From Alkaliphilus metalliredigens QYMF (lineage in GTDB: Bacteria > Bacillota > Clostridia > Peptostreptococcales > Natronincolaceae): a DNA stretch of 64,000 nt. The notes beneath the pieces are model-generated. The model worked only from the letters and a program-made list of their open reading frames with translations. It did not search any database and had not been told where the DNA came from. Below are positions 35,559-45,177 of the stretch, in pieces. The DNA lies in the NCBI RefSeq assembly GCF_000016985.1, contig NC_009633.1:1302001-1366000 (forward strand), written 5' to 3'. Both the position numbers and the translations under genes were made by a program. Position 1 is the stretch's first letter, and each line of letters begins with the position of its first letter.

Positions 35559-37184
35559 TTAGTATGTTAACGCGTTCTTATCCAATAGAACGATCTCTAA
35601 TTGACCCCCATCCCATGTAATATGATCCACCACTTGTTTTAACAATTTTTTCTTTTCAAGGAAGCTGAGTTGGTCTGTATGAGCAGAGAAATTGTTGATG
35701 AGATTTAATAAAGAGTCAATATCTGTTTGCTTCTTACTAACTGCTACTTCATCGTCTTTTACTTTTTGAATCTTAAACTGATTTTCAGTGATTTTCAGAT
35801 CTAACTCTTTAATTTGTTGGATAATATATTTTGTTACAGTATCATCCGTAGTTGTTGAAAGCTTTAGTGTTAGGTTGTAGATGGATTTCTGACTTTGCTT
35901 TAGTTCTTTTTTTAGATCTACTTCTTTAAAGTGATTAAATGACGTGAAATCATTAATGTTACCCTTTAATTGCCTGAGATGATGATAGAACTCGTGTTTT
36001 TCATAGCCTATATTCTTAATTTTATCAATCACATATTGATCTGCTCGCTTTCCATTAAGATTTTCTACGCAACATTTACTACCTTTAGATCTTTCTTTTA
36101 ATAGACAACGATAATAATGATAGGTACCACTTTTTCTTCGATAGACAATTACCCTCATTCTAGACCCGCAGTGGCCACATCGTAAAACCTCTGCTAATAA
36201 GCCTACTTTTCCTGTAGCAGATCGGGGGGCTTTTTTACTATTGTATTGCAAAAGTTCTTGAGTTCTAATCCAGTCTTGTGAAGAGATTACTCCGGGGTGC
36301 CGACCCACTGCAATGATCCACTCTGAAACATCCTTCTTAAGGATTCGGTTATTTTTTTCATTATATTTATTAAATACCATCAAGCCATGCCTATCATTAA
36401 ATTCATCGGGAGAATGAGTAATATCCGCTCCTTGATCCTTAAAATACCTGTAGATCAACTTATCTGCTATGGTATAAACTGGATTAGTCAAAATGATCTT
36501 CAGGATACTTTTGTCGAAGTCTTTACCATTCTTAGTTTTGATGTTATTTTCTAAGGTCCAACTTTCTAACTGAGTAAGTGACGATAATCCAAGATATTTA
36601 TGATAGAGTTCTCTGACTATTTTCAATTCATCTGGAATAGGGGAAAGTGCATACATTTTTTTCTCACTGCCATTGTGATCATAATAGGCAAGGGGGTGAC
36701 TGGTATAACCCATGGGGGTATTGCCCCCTAACCATCGACCTGTTCTAGCCAGCTGATACATATTATCTTTGATTCTTTCGGCAATGGTTTCTCTTTCTAA
36801 ATGAGAAAAAACCGAAGTGATATACATCATGGCGCGACCCATAGGCGTTGAAGTATCAAACTGCTCCCGGATGGAAACAAAATCTACATTATATTTTTCG
36901 AGCAATTCCATGAGTCTAGAAAAATCAGATATATTTCTACTGACCCGGTCAAGACGATAACAGATAAGGAGTTTAATTTTGCGGTTTTTAATGTCTTTCA
37001 TCAAGGACTTAAACATTGGACGGTCAACATCTCCCCCTGAGTATCCCTCATCCTCGTATATGGAAAAATCACTGCTGCTAAAATGCTTTTCAGCATATTC
37101 TTGACAAAGCTCAATCTGATTTTGAATCGATTCTCCTTTGCCGGTGAATTTAGACTTACGTGAATAAATGGCTACAGTACACAA
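35559..37184 (-). CDS. Large serine recombinase
   Basis: The product has about 541 residues. The resolvase catalytic domain (1-150) has the nucleophile in AIYSRKS (about Ser8), with CYRLDRVSRN and SHLERETIAERIKD. The recombinase domain follows, then a zinc ribbon (CGHCGSRMR, then CLL and SKCC), and a C-terminal coiled coil. This is the architecture of skin-element and phage integrases. TTG 37184 is chosen because AAAGGGG is 8 nt upstream; a longer frame to 37241 lacks a site. It is the best candidate for integrating or excising the 19.7-kb island, but it lies about 9 kb from either end. It may belong to a smaller nested element. Confidence 0.93.
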   Translation of the reverse strand: MCTVAIYSRKSKFTGKGESIQNQIELCQEYAEKHFSSSDFSIYEDEGYSGGDVDRPMFKSLMKDIKNRKIKLLICYRLDRVSRNISDFSRLMELLEKYNVDFVSIREQFDTSTPMGRAMMYITSVFSHLERETIAERIKDNMYQLARTGRWLGGNTPMGYTSHPLAYYDHNGSEKKMYALSPIPDELKIVRELYHKYLGLSSLTQLESWTLENNIKTKNGKDFDKSILKIILTNPVYTIADKLIYRYFKDQGADITHSPDEFNDRHGLMVFNKYNEKNNRILKKDVSEWIIAVGRHPGVISSQDWIRTQELLQYNSKKAPRSATGKVGLLAEVLRCGHCGSRMRVIVYRRKSGTYHYYRCLLKERSKGSKCCVENLNGKRADQYVIDKIKNIGYEKHEFYHHLRQLKGNINDFTSFNHFKEVDLKKELKQSQKSIYNLTLKLSTTTDDTVTKYIIQQIKELDLKITENQFKIQKVKDDEVAVSKKQTDIDSLLNLINNFSAHTDQLSFLEKKKLLKQVVDHITWDGGQLEIVLLDKNALTY

Positions 37185-37368
37185 TGATTTCACCCCTTTG
37201 CAATCTTTTTTAAAATACTCATATGAGAAGATACAAGTCATGATATATATATGAGTAGAGAATGATCATTATGAGATCTGGATTGGTGGGTAATGCTTTG
37301 AATGATAGAAGAACGAAGGAATAGGACAAATTATTCCTCCAGTATCATTGATAATAGGGGGAGATGAA

Positions 37369-37557
37369 ATGGGAAAGAAAAAAATGGAAGTAATTATGAA
37401 TGTTCAGGATGTTAAGATAATAGAAAAGTGTATGGGAAAAGCACTGGCCCAATTAATCAGTGATAGAATAAAGGAAGAGCCCGCTGAAAACAGAAAGTTT
37501 ATATATGAAACAATTTTGAATACGGGTAAGAAATTTACAAAAATCAGTAAAATGTAG
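37369..37557 (+). CDS. Small hypothetical protein next to the recombinase
   Basis: The product has 62 residues, basic and helical (MGKKKMEVIMNVQDVKIIEK, tail GKKFTKISKM). ATG 37369 follows AGGGGGAG at the right distance. It is divergent from the recombinase gene with 184 nt between. It could be a recombination directionality factor, as small basic proteins beside serine recombinases sometimes are, but no motif supports this. The following 250 nt hold an open stretch (EFNEATGVSASLVLERI) without a start, possibly a remnant. Confidence 0.55.
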   Translation: MGKKKMEVIMNVQDVKIIEKCMGKALAQLISDRIKEEPAENRKFIYETILNTGKKFTKISKM

Positions 37558-37739
37558 GAAGGGGTAGCTACTCACTAAGTATATAGGTACAGGGAGTTTA
37601 ATGAAGCTACTGGAGTTTCTGCAAGCTTGGTATTGGAAAGGATAGATAACACGTGTTCCATGGATAATCTTCTAAATTAATTAAGATATTATTGTCTGAG
37701 AAGCCTCAAATTAATGAGTAATAAAAGTAAACAACAATA

Positions 37740-37768
37740 TTGACATACTAGTATACTAATGTTATAAT
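37740..37768 (+). promoter_or_regulatory. Sigma-A promoter with palindromic operator before the hexuronate operon
   Basis: TTGACA (37740-37745) and TATAAT (37763-37768) are 17 bp apart. ATACTAGTATACTA (37745-37758) holds two overlapping perfect palindromes, ATACTAGTAT and TAGTATACTA, in the spacer. The GntR regulator at 45178 is the likely repressor. Confidence 0.75.
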
Positions 37769-37805
37769 GAGAACGATTACAGTACAAATACAAGGGGGAA
37801 GATGA

Positions 37806-38804
37806 ATGAAAAAATTACTAGTACTATTATTAACGATTTTGTTGGCCGGAACTATTCTTGTAGGATGTTCGCAAGATAGCACATCTAATGAAGAGGGAGC
37901 GAAAACCTACTCTCTGAAATTGGGGAATGTACTTGCGGATGATGATCCAATTACACTTGGCATGAGAAAAATGGCGGAAAATGTAAAGGAACGTACAAAT
38001 GGAGAAGTGGTTATTGATGTTTATCCTTCATCTCAATTAGGTGATACTGCTAATGTATTAGAGCAAGCTATAAGTGGATCTAATGTAGGTATTATTATTG
38101 ACACAGGAATGTTGGCAGATTATGTACCAGAAATGGCAATCTATACAGCACCTTATATATTTGACAATGTTGATGAAGCTAGGGCATTTATTGAAACCGA
38201 TGTTTTTGCAGGTTGGAATGAAGAACTAGAGGGTCATAACTTACGTAATTTAAGTGCTAACTGGTATCAGGGAGCAAGACACTTTTTAACAAACAAACCA
38301 GTAAATACACCTGAAGATTTAAACGGTGTTCGTGTTCGTACAATGGGATCCAGAGTAGCTCAAGAGTCTATGACAGCATTGGGCGCAACCCCTACATCAC
38401 TTGCATGGAGTGAAGTATATTCAGGATTACAACAGGGAGTTATTGACTCTGCAGAAGCTCAACTTCCAGCTGTATATGGTTCATCATTGCATGAGGTTGT
38501 TGACTATATTTCTGAAACAGGACATTTCTATCTATATACAGGCCTTGTTATATCAGAGAGATGGTTCCAGACACTACCAGAAGAATATCAACAAATCGTT
38601 ATCGAAGAATCAATTGCTAATGGTGACTATGCAACAGAATTAACCATTGAAAAAGAAGAAGAGTACAAGCAAGAGATGCAAGCAGCAGGAGTTGAATTTA
38701 TTCAAGTTGACACAACTCCATTCAAAGAAGCAACAGAAAGTGTTTATGAATCAATGGGATGGATTGAATTAAAAGCAAGAATTGATGCAGAATTAGGTAG
38801 ATAA
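37806..38804 (+). CDS. TRAP transporter substrate-binding lipoprotein (DctP family)
   Basis: The product has 332 residues. A lipoprotein signal ends at Cys21 (TILVGC). The DctP fold follows, with LGNVLADDDPITLGMRKMAE at the start and the conserved arginine region LNGVRVRTMGSRV, which normally binds the substrate carboxylate. The genes that follow encode hexuronate enzymes, so glucuronate or galacturonate is the likely ligand. AGGGGGAAG precedes the start. A partial terminator follows, which would favour more binding protein than membrane subunits. Confidence 0.94.
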   Translation: MKKLLVLLLTILLAGTILVGCSQDSTSNEEGAKTYSLKLGNVLADDDPITLGMRKMAENVKERTNGEVVIDVYPSSQLGDTANVLEQAISGSNVGIIIDTGMLADYVPEMAIYTAPYIFDNVDEARAFIETDVFAGWNEELEGHNLRNLSANWYQGARHFLTNKPVNTPEDLNGVRVRTMGSRVAQESMTALGATPTSLAWSEVYSGLQQGVIDSAEAQLPAVYGSSLHEVVDYISETGHFYLYTGLVISERWFQTLPEEYQQIVIEESIANGDYATELTIEKEEEYKQEMQAAGVEFIQVDTTPFKEATESVYESMGWIELKARIDAELGR

Positions 38805-38818
38805 AGGAACTACATAGG

Positions 38819-38853
38819 AAGGGCAGGGGCTGAAATAATCTGCTGCCCTTTTT
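38819..38853 (+). terminator. Partial terminator between dctP- and dctQ-like genes
   Basis: AAGGGCAG pairs with CTGCCCTT around a 16-nt loop, followed by TTT. Its modest strength fits partial read-through inside an operon. Confidence 0.65.
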
Positions 38854-39000
38854 ATTGTAACTTTATCTTTATCTTAGGGTATAACCTCTACATCAAAGCC
38901 TAAAGTATATGGGATTTGTGATCAGAGGGGGGAGACTCCCAGCCTGATTCCTCGAGGTTTCAACTTGCTGAAATGAGTTTACTTGGAATGGAGGGTTAAT

Positions 39001-39489
39001 GTGAAAAAGTTTAATGAAAAGGTCGGTCGAATAGAGACGATGATTGCTGTAGCAATGCTGGTTGCAATTGTTGTATTGGTTTTTGTATCAGCAATAACAC
39101 GATTTTTTGGGAGTCCTATCATATGGAGTATTGACCTGGCACAATTATTATTTATATGGATTAGTATGCTAGGAGCAGATGCCGCACTAAAAAAGAAATC
39201 TCATATTGGAGTGGATTTAATAGTTAAAAAGCTTCCAACTAAATTTCAAAATACAGTTACTTTAGTAACATCCTTGTTAATTTTGGCATTTTTGTTCTTT
39301 ATGTTATATCAAGGCAGTGTTTTATGCATTCAAAATTATTTAAGAAAATATGCTACTTTAAATATAAGTTATTCTTTTGGGACAGCAGCAGTTCCTATAG
39401 GAAGTGTCTTCATGATTTTGACAATGTTAGAGCAAATTATTGACTTAATAAAAAATTGGAGCAAACCTAGTGTGTCGAAGCTTATTTAA
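39001..39489 (+). CDS. TRAP transporter small membrane subunit (DctQ family)
   Basis: The product has about 162 residues and four membrane segments, with the DctQ pattern around ITRFFGSPIIWSIDLAQLLFIWISMLGADAALKKKSHIGVDL. It pairs with the DctM subunit encoded 36 nt downstream. GTG 39001 is chosen because GGAGGG lies 5 nt upstream; the longer frame from 38983 has no ribosome site. Confidence 0.93.
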   Translation: MKKFNEKVGRIETMIAVAMLVAIVVLVFVSAITRFFGSPIIWSIDLAQLLFIWISMLGADAALKKKSHIGVDLIVKKLPTKFQNTVTLVTSLLILAFLFFMLYQGSVLCIQNYLRKYATLNISYSFGTAAVPIGSVFMILTMLEQIIDLIKNWSKPSVSKLI

Positions 39490-39524
39490 AAATTAACCTT
39501 AGTATTGAAAGGAGTTTATAGGTT

Positions 39525-40802
39525 ATGGAACTTGTTGGTATTTTTTTCGTGGTTTTAATCTTATTGAATGTTCCCATCGGATTTACTATAGGGATTTCCA
39601 GTCTTGCATTCTTTTTCTTAAACACCAATGTTTCACTAATCACACCAGTGCAATCGATGGTTGCAAGTACGCAAAGCTTCCCTCTTTTAGCTGTTCCATT
39701 TTTTGTTTTAGCAGGTAATCTAATGAATGCCACAGGGATTACATCTAGATTAATTAAATTTTCAACTGTATTAACAGGACATATGAGAGGCGGATTGGCT
39801 CAGGTTTCAGTTGTACTTTCAACCCTAATGGGGGGAATCTCTGGTTCTGCAGTTGCAGATGCTGCTATGGAGGCTCGTATTCTTGGTCCAGAAATGGCCA
39901 AACGGGGATACCCAAAGGGATACGCAGCTGCTGTTATTGCCCTACCTAGTCTAATAACAGCAACGATACCACCGGGAGTGGGTTTGATTCTCTATGGTGT
40001 TACCGGAGGCGTATCGATTGGAAAGATGTTTGTTGGAGGTATTATACCAGGTTTTATTATGATGATAATATTGATGATTACAGCTGGTTTTATTGCCACA
40101 AAAAGGGATTATCCAGTAGAAAGAGAGACACCACCTTCAGGAAGAGAAGTATGGGAATCTTTAAAAGAATCAATTTGGGCGCTACTTTTCCCAGTAATTT
40201 TAATTGTTGGTATACGTTTTGGGGTATTTACAGCATCGGAAGCCGGTGCATTTGCGGTTATATATGCATTTGTGATAGGGAAGTTTGTGTATAAAGAGCT
40301 TAGTTGGCAAGGACTACTTGAAACATTAAAAATGACCATAGCTGATAATGGTGTTATTTTGTTTATCATCATGGCGTCGGGTATATTTGGATACGCCATT
40401 ATATATGACAGAGTACCACAGAGTATGGCAACGTTGATTTTGGGAATTTCTGACAATAGCACTATTTTACTTTTAATAATACTAGCATTTGTATTTATTT
40501 GTGGAATGTTTATGGAAGCCACTGCCAATACATTGCTATTAACACCAATATTTTTACCGATTGTTATAAGTTTAGGAATAGACCCTGTACACTTTGGAAT
40601 TATTTTCATGACAATCGTGACAATGGGAGGTATGACACCGCCTGTAGGGGCTGTTATGTATACAACCTGCTCCATATTAGACTGTCCAGTAGAAGATTAT
40701 ATCAAGGAATCAATGCCCTTTATTCTAGCAATTGTCATTCAGATCATTATTTTGATCGCTTTCCCAGGATTGGTTACATTCCTACCTAATTTAATATTTT
40801 GA
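39525..40802 (+). CDS. TRAP transporter large permease (DctM family)
   Basis: The product has 425 residues and about 11-12 membrane helices. It is the sodium-coupled permease of the TRAP system. DctM phrases include PLLAVPFFVLAGNLMNATGI, GGLAQVSVVLSTLMGGISGSAVADAA and the C-terminal FGIIFMTIVTMGGMTPPVGAVMY. Length is normal. GAAAGGAG precedes the start. It completes the DctPQM set in one direction. Confidence 0.95.
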   Translation: MELVGIFFVVLILLNVPIGFTIGISSLAFFFLNTNVSLITPVQSMVASTQSFPLLAVPFFVLAGNLMNATGITSRLIKFSTVLTGHMRGGLAQVSVVLSTLMGGISGSAVADAAMEARILGPEMAKRGYPKGYAAAVIALPSLITATIPPGVGLILYGVTGGVSIGKMFVGGIIPGFIMMIILMITAGFIATKRDYPVERETPPSGREVWESLKESIWALLFPVILIVGIRFGVFTASEAGAFAVIYAFVIGKFVYKELSWQGLLETLKMTIADNGVILFIIMASGIFGYAIIYDRVPQSMATLILGISDNSTILLLIILAFVFICGMFMEATANTLLLTPIFLPIVISLGIDPVHFGIIFMTIVTMGGMTPPVGAVMYTTCSILDCPVEDYIKESMPFILAIVIQIIILIAFPGLVTFLPNLIF

Positions 40803-40855
40803 TAATTGAGATCGGTTTAGATTCAAAAGGCTAATTAAAATTAAAAAAGCTCAAG

Positions 40856-42283
40856 ATGAAGGGGATGATAAAAATTTCTTTTATAAATAATGATTTCATG
40901 TTAGAAAATGAGATAGCAAGACATCTGTATCACACTTATGCTAAATCTTTACCTATTTTTGATTACCATTGCCACTTAAACACCCAGCATATAGCAGAAG
41001 ATCATGAATTTGCGGACATAACGGAATTGTGGTTAGCTGGTGACCATTATAAATGGAGAGCCATGCGTGGAAATGGTGTTTCGGAGGAAAAGATTACAGG
41101 GAAAGCTAGCTCAGAAGAAAAATTTCAAGCTTGGGCAGAAACTGTTGAGTCGTGTGTAGGCAATCCATTATACCATTGGACTCATTTAGAACTAAAAGCG
41201 TACTTTGGCATCGATGAATTATTAAAGAGAAGTAACTGGAAAAGCATTTACGATAGAGCAAATAAAATAATAAAAGAAGAAGGATTAACTGTAAGAAAGT
41301 TGATTAAGCAGTCTAATGTAGATTTTATTTGTACAACTGATGATCCAATTGATTCTCTTGAGTTTCACGATGAAATAGCAAAGGATGAAGATTTTAAAGT
41401 TAAGGTAGTACCAACCTTTAGACCAGATGGAGCCTTTGGAATCGGAGAAGAAACGTTCATAGATTTTATTGACAAACTAGGAGACCTTACTTCACTACCT
41501 ATTTCAAGTTATCAAGAAATGTTAGTTGGAATTGAAGCTCGTATTGATTACTTTGATAAAAAAGGAGCCCTTATTTCGGATCATGGATTAGAAAAATTAG
41601 TTTATATAGAATCCACAGATGAAGAAATAGAAAACATTTTTCAAAAAGCTTTAGGGAAAAAAGAAATGACAGAAGAAGATTATGGTAAGTTCATAACCCG
41701 CTTGCTAATTGACTTGGGAAAAATTTATTACCATAAAGATTGGATAATGCAGATTCACTTTGGTGCAATCCGTAATAATAATTCTAAAATGTATGAACTT
41801 GTTGGTGAAAATACTGGATTTGACTCTATTGTAGATCAGTCCAATGTTGCTTATGCTTTAAATCGTTTACTAGATGCGATGTCTCGAAAAAACTGTTTGC
41901 CTAAAACAGTGGTTTATAATTTGAATCCAGATTATAACCACATTGTAGCAAGTGCTGTATCTAATTTTCAAGATAATGAAGAGGGTATCAGGGGAAAGGT
42001 ACAATTTGGTGCTGGCTGGTGGTTTAATGATACGGAACAAGGTATGCTGCGTCAGATGAGCACGCTTGCAGACCATGGATTATTGATGAATTTTGTCGGA
42101 ATGCTTACAGATTCACGTAGTTTTATATCTTATCCTCGTCATGAGTATTTCCGTCGTATTTTATGTAATTATGTTGGTGTGCAAGTAGAAAACGGAAAAT
42201 TTCCTAATGATGAAGAGCTATTAAAAAGGCTAATTGAAAATATTTGCTATTATAATGCAGTTAATTACTTTACCAAAAAATAA
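40856..42283 (+). CDS. uxaC: Glucuronate (uronate) isomerase
   Basis: The product has 475 residues of the amidohydrolase-like uronate isomerase family. It converts D-glucuronate to D-fructuronate and D-galacturonate to D-tagaturonate. The N-terminal metal motif IFDYHCHLN (about residue 35-43), TTDDPIDSLEFHDEI and the C-terminal MLTDSRSFISYPRHEYFRR are all typical. Start choice is open between ATG 40856 and ATG 40865. It is the first enzyme gene after the TRAP genes and gives the substrate for the dehydrogenase encoded at 43470. Confidence 0.95.
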   Translation: MKGMIKISFINNDFMLENEIARHLYHTYAKSLPIFDYHCHLNTQHIAEDHEFADITELWLAGDHYKWRAMRGNGVSEEKITGKASSEEKFQAWAETVESCVGNPLYHWTHLELKAYFGIDELLKRSNWKSIYDRANKIIKEEGLTVRKLIKQSNVDFICTTDDPIDSLEFHDEIAKDEDFKVKVVPTFRPDGAFGIGEETFIDFIDKLGDLTSLPISSYQEMLVGIEARIDYFDKKGALISDHGLEKLVYIESTDEEIENIFQKALGKKEMTEEDYGKFITRLLIDLGKIYYHKDWIMQIHFGAIRNNNSKMYELVGENTGFDSIVDQSNVAYALNRLLDAMSRKNCLPKTVVYNLNPDYNHIVASAVSNFQDNEEGIRGKVQFGAGWWFNDTEQGMLRQMSTLADHGLLMNFVGMLTDSRSFISYPRHEYFRRILCNYVGVQVENGKFPNDEELLKRLIENICYYNAVNYFTKK

Positions 42284-42317
42284 ATAGTATAAGTTGAAAT
42301 TTGAAGGGGTGATGTAT

Positions 42318-43391
42318 TTGAAGATGATTTTACGCTGGTTTCCTGATGGAGATGATAGCGTGACATTAGAGCAGATTAAGCAGACACCAGGAGTATCAGG
42401 AGTTGCAACATGTTTGCCCAAGATACCTGTGGGGGATGTTTGGGAACTGGATGTTTTAGAAAAGTTGAAAAAAGAAATAAATGATGCTGGCTTGGAGATG
42501 GAAGTAATTGAAAGTGTAAATATCCACGAGGATATAAAGAAAGGACTTCCATCTAGAGATAAATATATAAATAATTATATAAAAACCATCGAAAATTTAT
42601 CTAAAGTGGGTGTCAAGGTTTTATGTTATAATTTTATGCCTGTAATTGATTGGGCACGAAGTGATTTAGCCCATCGGATTGCAGATGGAAGCTCGGTTAT
42701 GGCATATAGACATGATGAAGTGGTAGAAATGAATCCAGCTAGCATGGCGGAAGTGATGAAGAAAAAGGCCAGAGGTTATTCCTTGCCAGGCTGGGAGCCG
42801 GAAAGACTAAAACAAATGGCTATAGATATAGAAATTTACAAGAATATGTCTACTGAAGCATATTGGGAAAATATGAAATATTTCTTGGATGCAGTGATTC
42901 CATATGCTGAAAAATATGATGTTCAGATGGCTATTCACCCAGATGATCCACCGTGGCCTTTATATGGACTACCAAAGGTAATCAACAATGCAGATAATAT
43001 CAGAAAGTTCCTTAGGTTGAATCCAAGTAGATATAACGGTTTGACTTTATGTACAGGAAGCTTAGGTGCCGATTCTAAAAATGATATCCCGGCAGTTATT
43101 CGTGAGTTTTCAGGAGAGGGCAGAATACATTTTGCACATATCAGAAATCTAAAACACCTTTCTGAAAAGGATTTTGATGAATCTGCACACTTAAGTGAAT
43201 GTGGCGACTTGGATATGTTCGAGGTTGTAAAGGCATATCAGGATACTGATTTCGATGGCTATATAAGACCAGATCACGGTAGAATGATTTGGGGGGAAAA
43301 GGCCCGACCAGGTTATGGCTTGTATGACCGTGCCTTGGGTGCAAACTACATTTTAGGATTATGGGAAGCTATTGAAAAAATGAAAAAATAA
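42318..43391 (+). CDS. uxuA: Mannonate dehydratase
   Basis: The product has about 357 residues of the xylose isomerase-like TIM-barrel family. It dehydrates D-mannonate to 2-keto-3-deoxygluconate. The N-terminus MKMILRWFP, then PGVSGVATCLPKIPVGDVW, matches UxuA. Metal-site segments MAIHPDDPPWPLYGLP and IRPDHGRMIWGE are present. TTG 42318 has AAGGGG 8 nt upstream and gives the family N-terminus; ATG 42312 and ATG 42324 are alternatives. Its product is the substrate of KdgK at 7739, as no kinase is present in the island. Confidence 0.94.
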   Translation: MKMILRWFPDGDDSVTLEQIKQTPGVSGVATCLPKIPVGDVWELDVLEKLKKEINDAGLEMEVIESVNIHEDIKKGLPSRDKYINNYIKTIENLSKVGVKVLCYNFMPVIDWARSDLAHRIADGSSVMAYRHDEVVEMNPASMAEVMKKKARGYSLPGWEPERLKQMAIDIEIYKNMSTEAYWENMKYFLDAVIPYAEKYDVQMAIHPDDPPWPLYGLPKVINNADNIRKFLRLNPSRYNGLTLCTGSLGADSKNDIPAVIREFSGEGRIHFAHIRNLKHLSEKDFDESAHLSECGDLDMFEVVKAYQDTDFDGYIRPDHGRMIWGEKARPGYGLYDRALGANYILGLWEAIEKMKK

Positions 43392-43410
43392 TAAATAATA
43401 AAACACTAGT

Positions 43411-43439
43411 TATACACCACCTGTTATACGTGGTGTATA
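43411..43439 (+). other. Hairpin between uxuA and the reductase gene
   Basis: TATACACCAC pairs perfectly with GTGGTGTATA. No T run follows, so processing or stability is more likely than termination. Confidence 0.5.
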
Positions 43440-43469
43440 GCTTTATCCAAAGAAAGGAAAGGTGATAAA

Positions 43470-45086
43470 ATGTTAGAGTTGAAAGTAGAGAGTTTAAAGA
43501 ACAGAGGAGCTTGGGAAGATAAAGGGGTAATACTTCCATCCTATGATTATAAAAAGATGATGGAAAAAACCATAGAGAATCCTACCTGGATCCATTTTGG
43601 TGCAGGGAATATATTCCGAGGCTTTATTGCGCAGTTACAACAGGAAATTTTAAATGAAAATCTTACTGACAGAGGTATTATTGCTGTTGAAACATTTGAC
43701 TATGAAATCATAGATAAAATCTATACTCCATATGATAACTTGACTATGCTAGTCAGGTTGAATGCAGATGGCCGAATGGAAAATGAAGTGATTGCAAGTA
43801 TCGCCGATTCGATTAAGGCAGATATGAATATTGAATTAGAAAAAAAGAAGCTAAAGGACATTTTCAAAAATGTCTCACTTCAGATGGTGAGTTTCACAAT
43901 TACAGAAAAAGGATATGCCCTACAAAGTGTTAATAATGAGTTTATGCCGGTTGTTTTACAAGATTTTGAAGTAGGCCCTGATAAACCAAAGCATGCTATG
44001 AGCATTTTGACTTCTTTACTATATGAAAGATATCTTGTGGGTGAAGCTCCTCTAGCTGTAGTCAGTATGGATAATTGTAGTCATAATGGGGAGAAAATTC
44101 AGAATGCTGTGCTGACTATTGCTAAAGAGTGGAAGGAGAGGGGTTTTGTTGAAGAAAGATTTTTGTCTTATCTGAAGGATGAGCAAAAAATTGCTTACCC
44201 ATGGAGTATGATTGATAAGATAACACCTAGGCCTTCGGAAGTTGTGAAAAACAATTTAGGGGAAATAGGTATTCAAGATATGGAACCTGTTATCACTTCA
44301 AAAAATACATTCATCGCACCATTTGTAAATGCAGAAATTCCTCAGTATCTGGTTATTGAAGATGCGTTTCCTAATGGCAGGCCGGCTTTAGAGGAAGCGG
44401 GTGTGTATTTTACAGATCGAGAAACTGTAAATAAGATAGAGACAATGAAGGTGACTACTTGTCTGAATCCACTTCACACTGCTCTTGCGGTTTACGGCTG
44501 CATTCTGGGTTATACCAGCATTTCAGCGGAAATGAAAGATCCACAGTTGAAGCTTTTGGTTGAGAAGATTGGTTATCAAGAGGGGATGCCGGTAGTCGTA
44601 GATCCGAAAATTATCAAACCTGAAGATTTTATCAAGGAAGTGATAGAAGAAAGGCTACCAAATCCTTATATACCAGATACCCCACAAAGAATTGCTACTG
44701 ATACAAGTCAAAAGGTTGCCATCAGATTTGGAGAAACAATCAAGTCATATGTAGCAAGAGATGATTTGAATGCTGAAGAGCTTACTTTCATACCTTTGGC
44801 TATTGCTGGGTGGTTGAGATATCTTTTAGGTGTGGATGACTCCTTAAAAGAGATGCAGGTGAGTGCTGATCCGTTGCTTGATAATTTACAAAAAGTATTG
44901 CAAGGCATAAAAGTAGGTGAAAGAAAGTCTTATAGAGGTCAGGTGCGAGAGCTACTTGCCAACGAAAACATTTTTGGGTTAGATTTAATTAAGGCTGGCC
45001 TCGGGAATAAGATTGAAGGAATGTTTTTGGAGCTGATAGATGGTGAAAAAGCTGTTCGAGAAACACTAAAAAAATATCTTGTATAA
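43470..45086 (+). CDS. uxuB: Fructuronate reductase-type mannitol dehydrogenase family protein
   Basis: The product has 538 residues of the polyol-specific long-chain dehydrogenase family. It would reduce D-fructuronate to D-mannonate with NADH. The nucleotide-binding start WIHFGAGNIFRGFIAQLQQ, SMDNCSHNGEKIQ, and the C-terminal domain with TCLNPLHTALAVYGC are present. Family members also act on tagaturonate or mannitol. The setting between uxuA and the regulator, with no altronate enzymes, supports fructuronate. GAAAGGTGATAAA precedes the start. Confidence 0.88.
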   Translation: MLELKVESLKNRGAWEDKGVILPSYDYKKMMEKTIENPTWIHFGAGNIFRGFIAQLQQEILNENLTDRGIIAVETFDYEIIDKIYTPYDNLTMLVRLNADGRMENEVIASIADSIKADMNIELEKKKLKDIFKNVSLQMVSFTITEKGYALQSVNNEFMPVVLQDFEVGPDKPKHAMSILTSLLYERYLVGEAPLAVVSMDNCSHNGEKIQNAVLTIAKEWKERGFVEERFLSYLKDEQKIAYPWSMIDKITPRPSEVVKNNLGEIGIQDMEPVITSKNTFIAPFVNAEIPQYLVIEDAFPNGRPALEEAGVYFTDRETVNKIETMKVTTCLNPLHTALAVYGCILGYTSISAEMKDPQLKLLVEKIGYQEGMPVVVDPKIIKPEDFIKEVIEERLPNPYIPDTPQRIATDTSQKVAIRFGETIKSYVARDDLNAEELTFIPLAIAGWLRYLLGVDDSLKEMQVSADPLLDNLQKVLQGIKVGERKSYRGQVRELLANENIFGLDLIKAGLGNKIEGMFLELIDGEKAVRETLKKYLV

Positions 45087-45177
45087 TTACGAAACAATAC
45101 ATTTATAGTTGTTATAGCATAGATAAAATGCAATAATAGTAGTAGACTATACGATAGTAAGGAGTGATGGGGATCTT

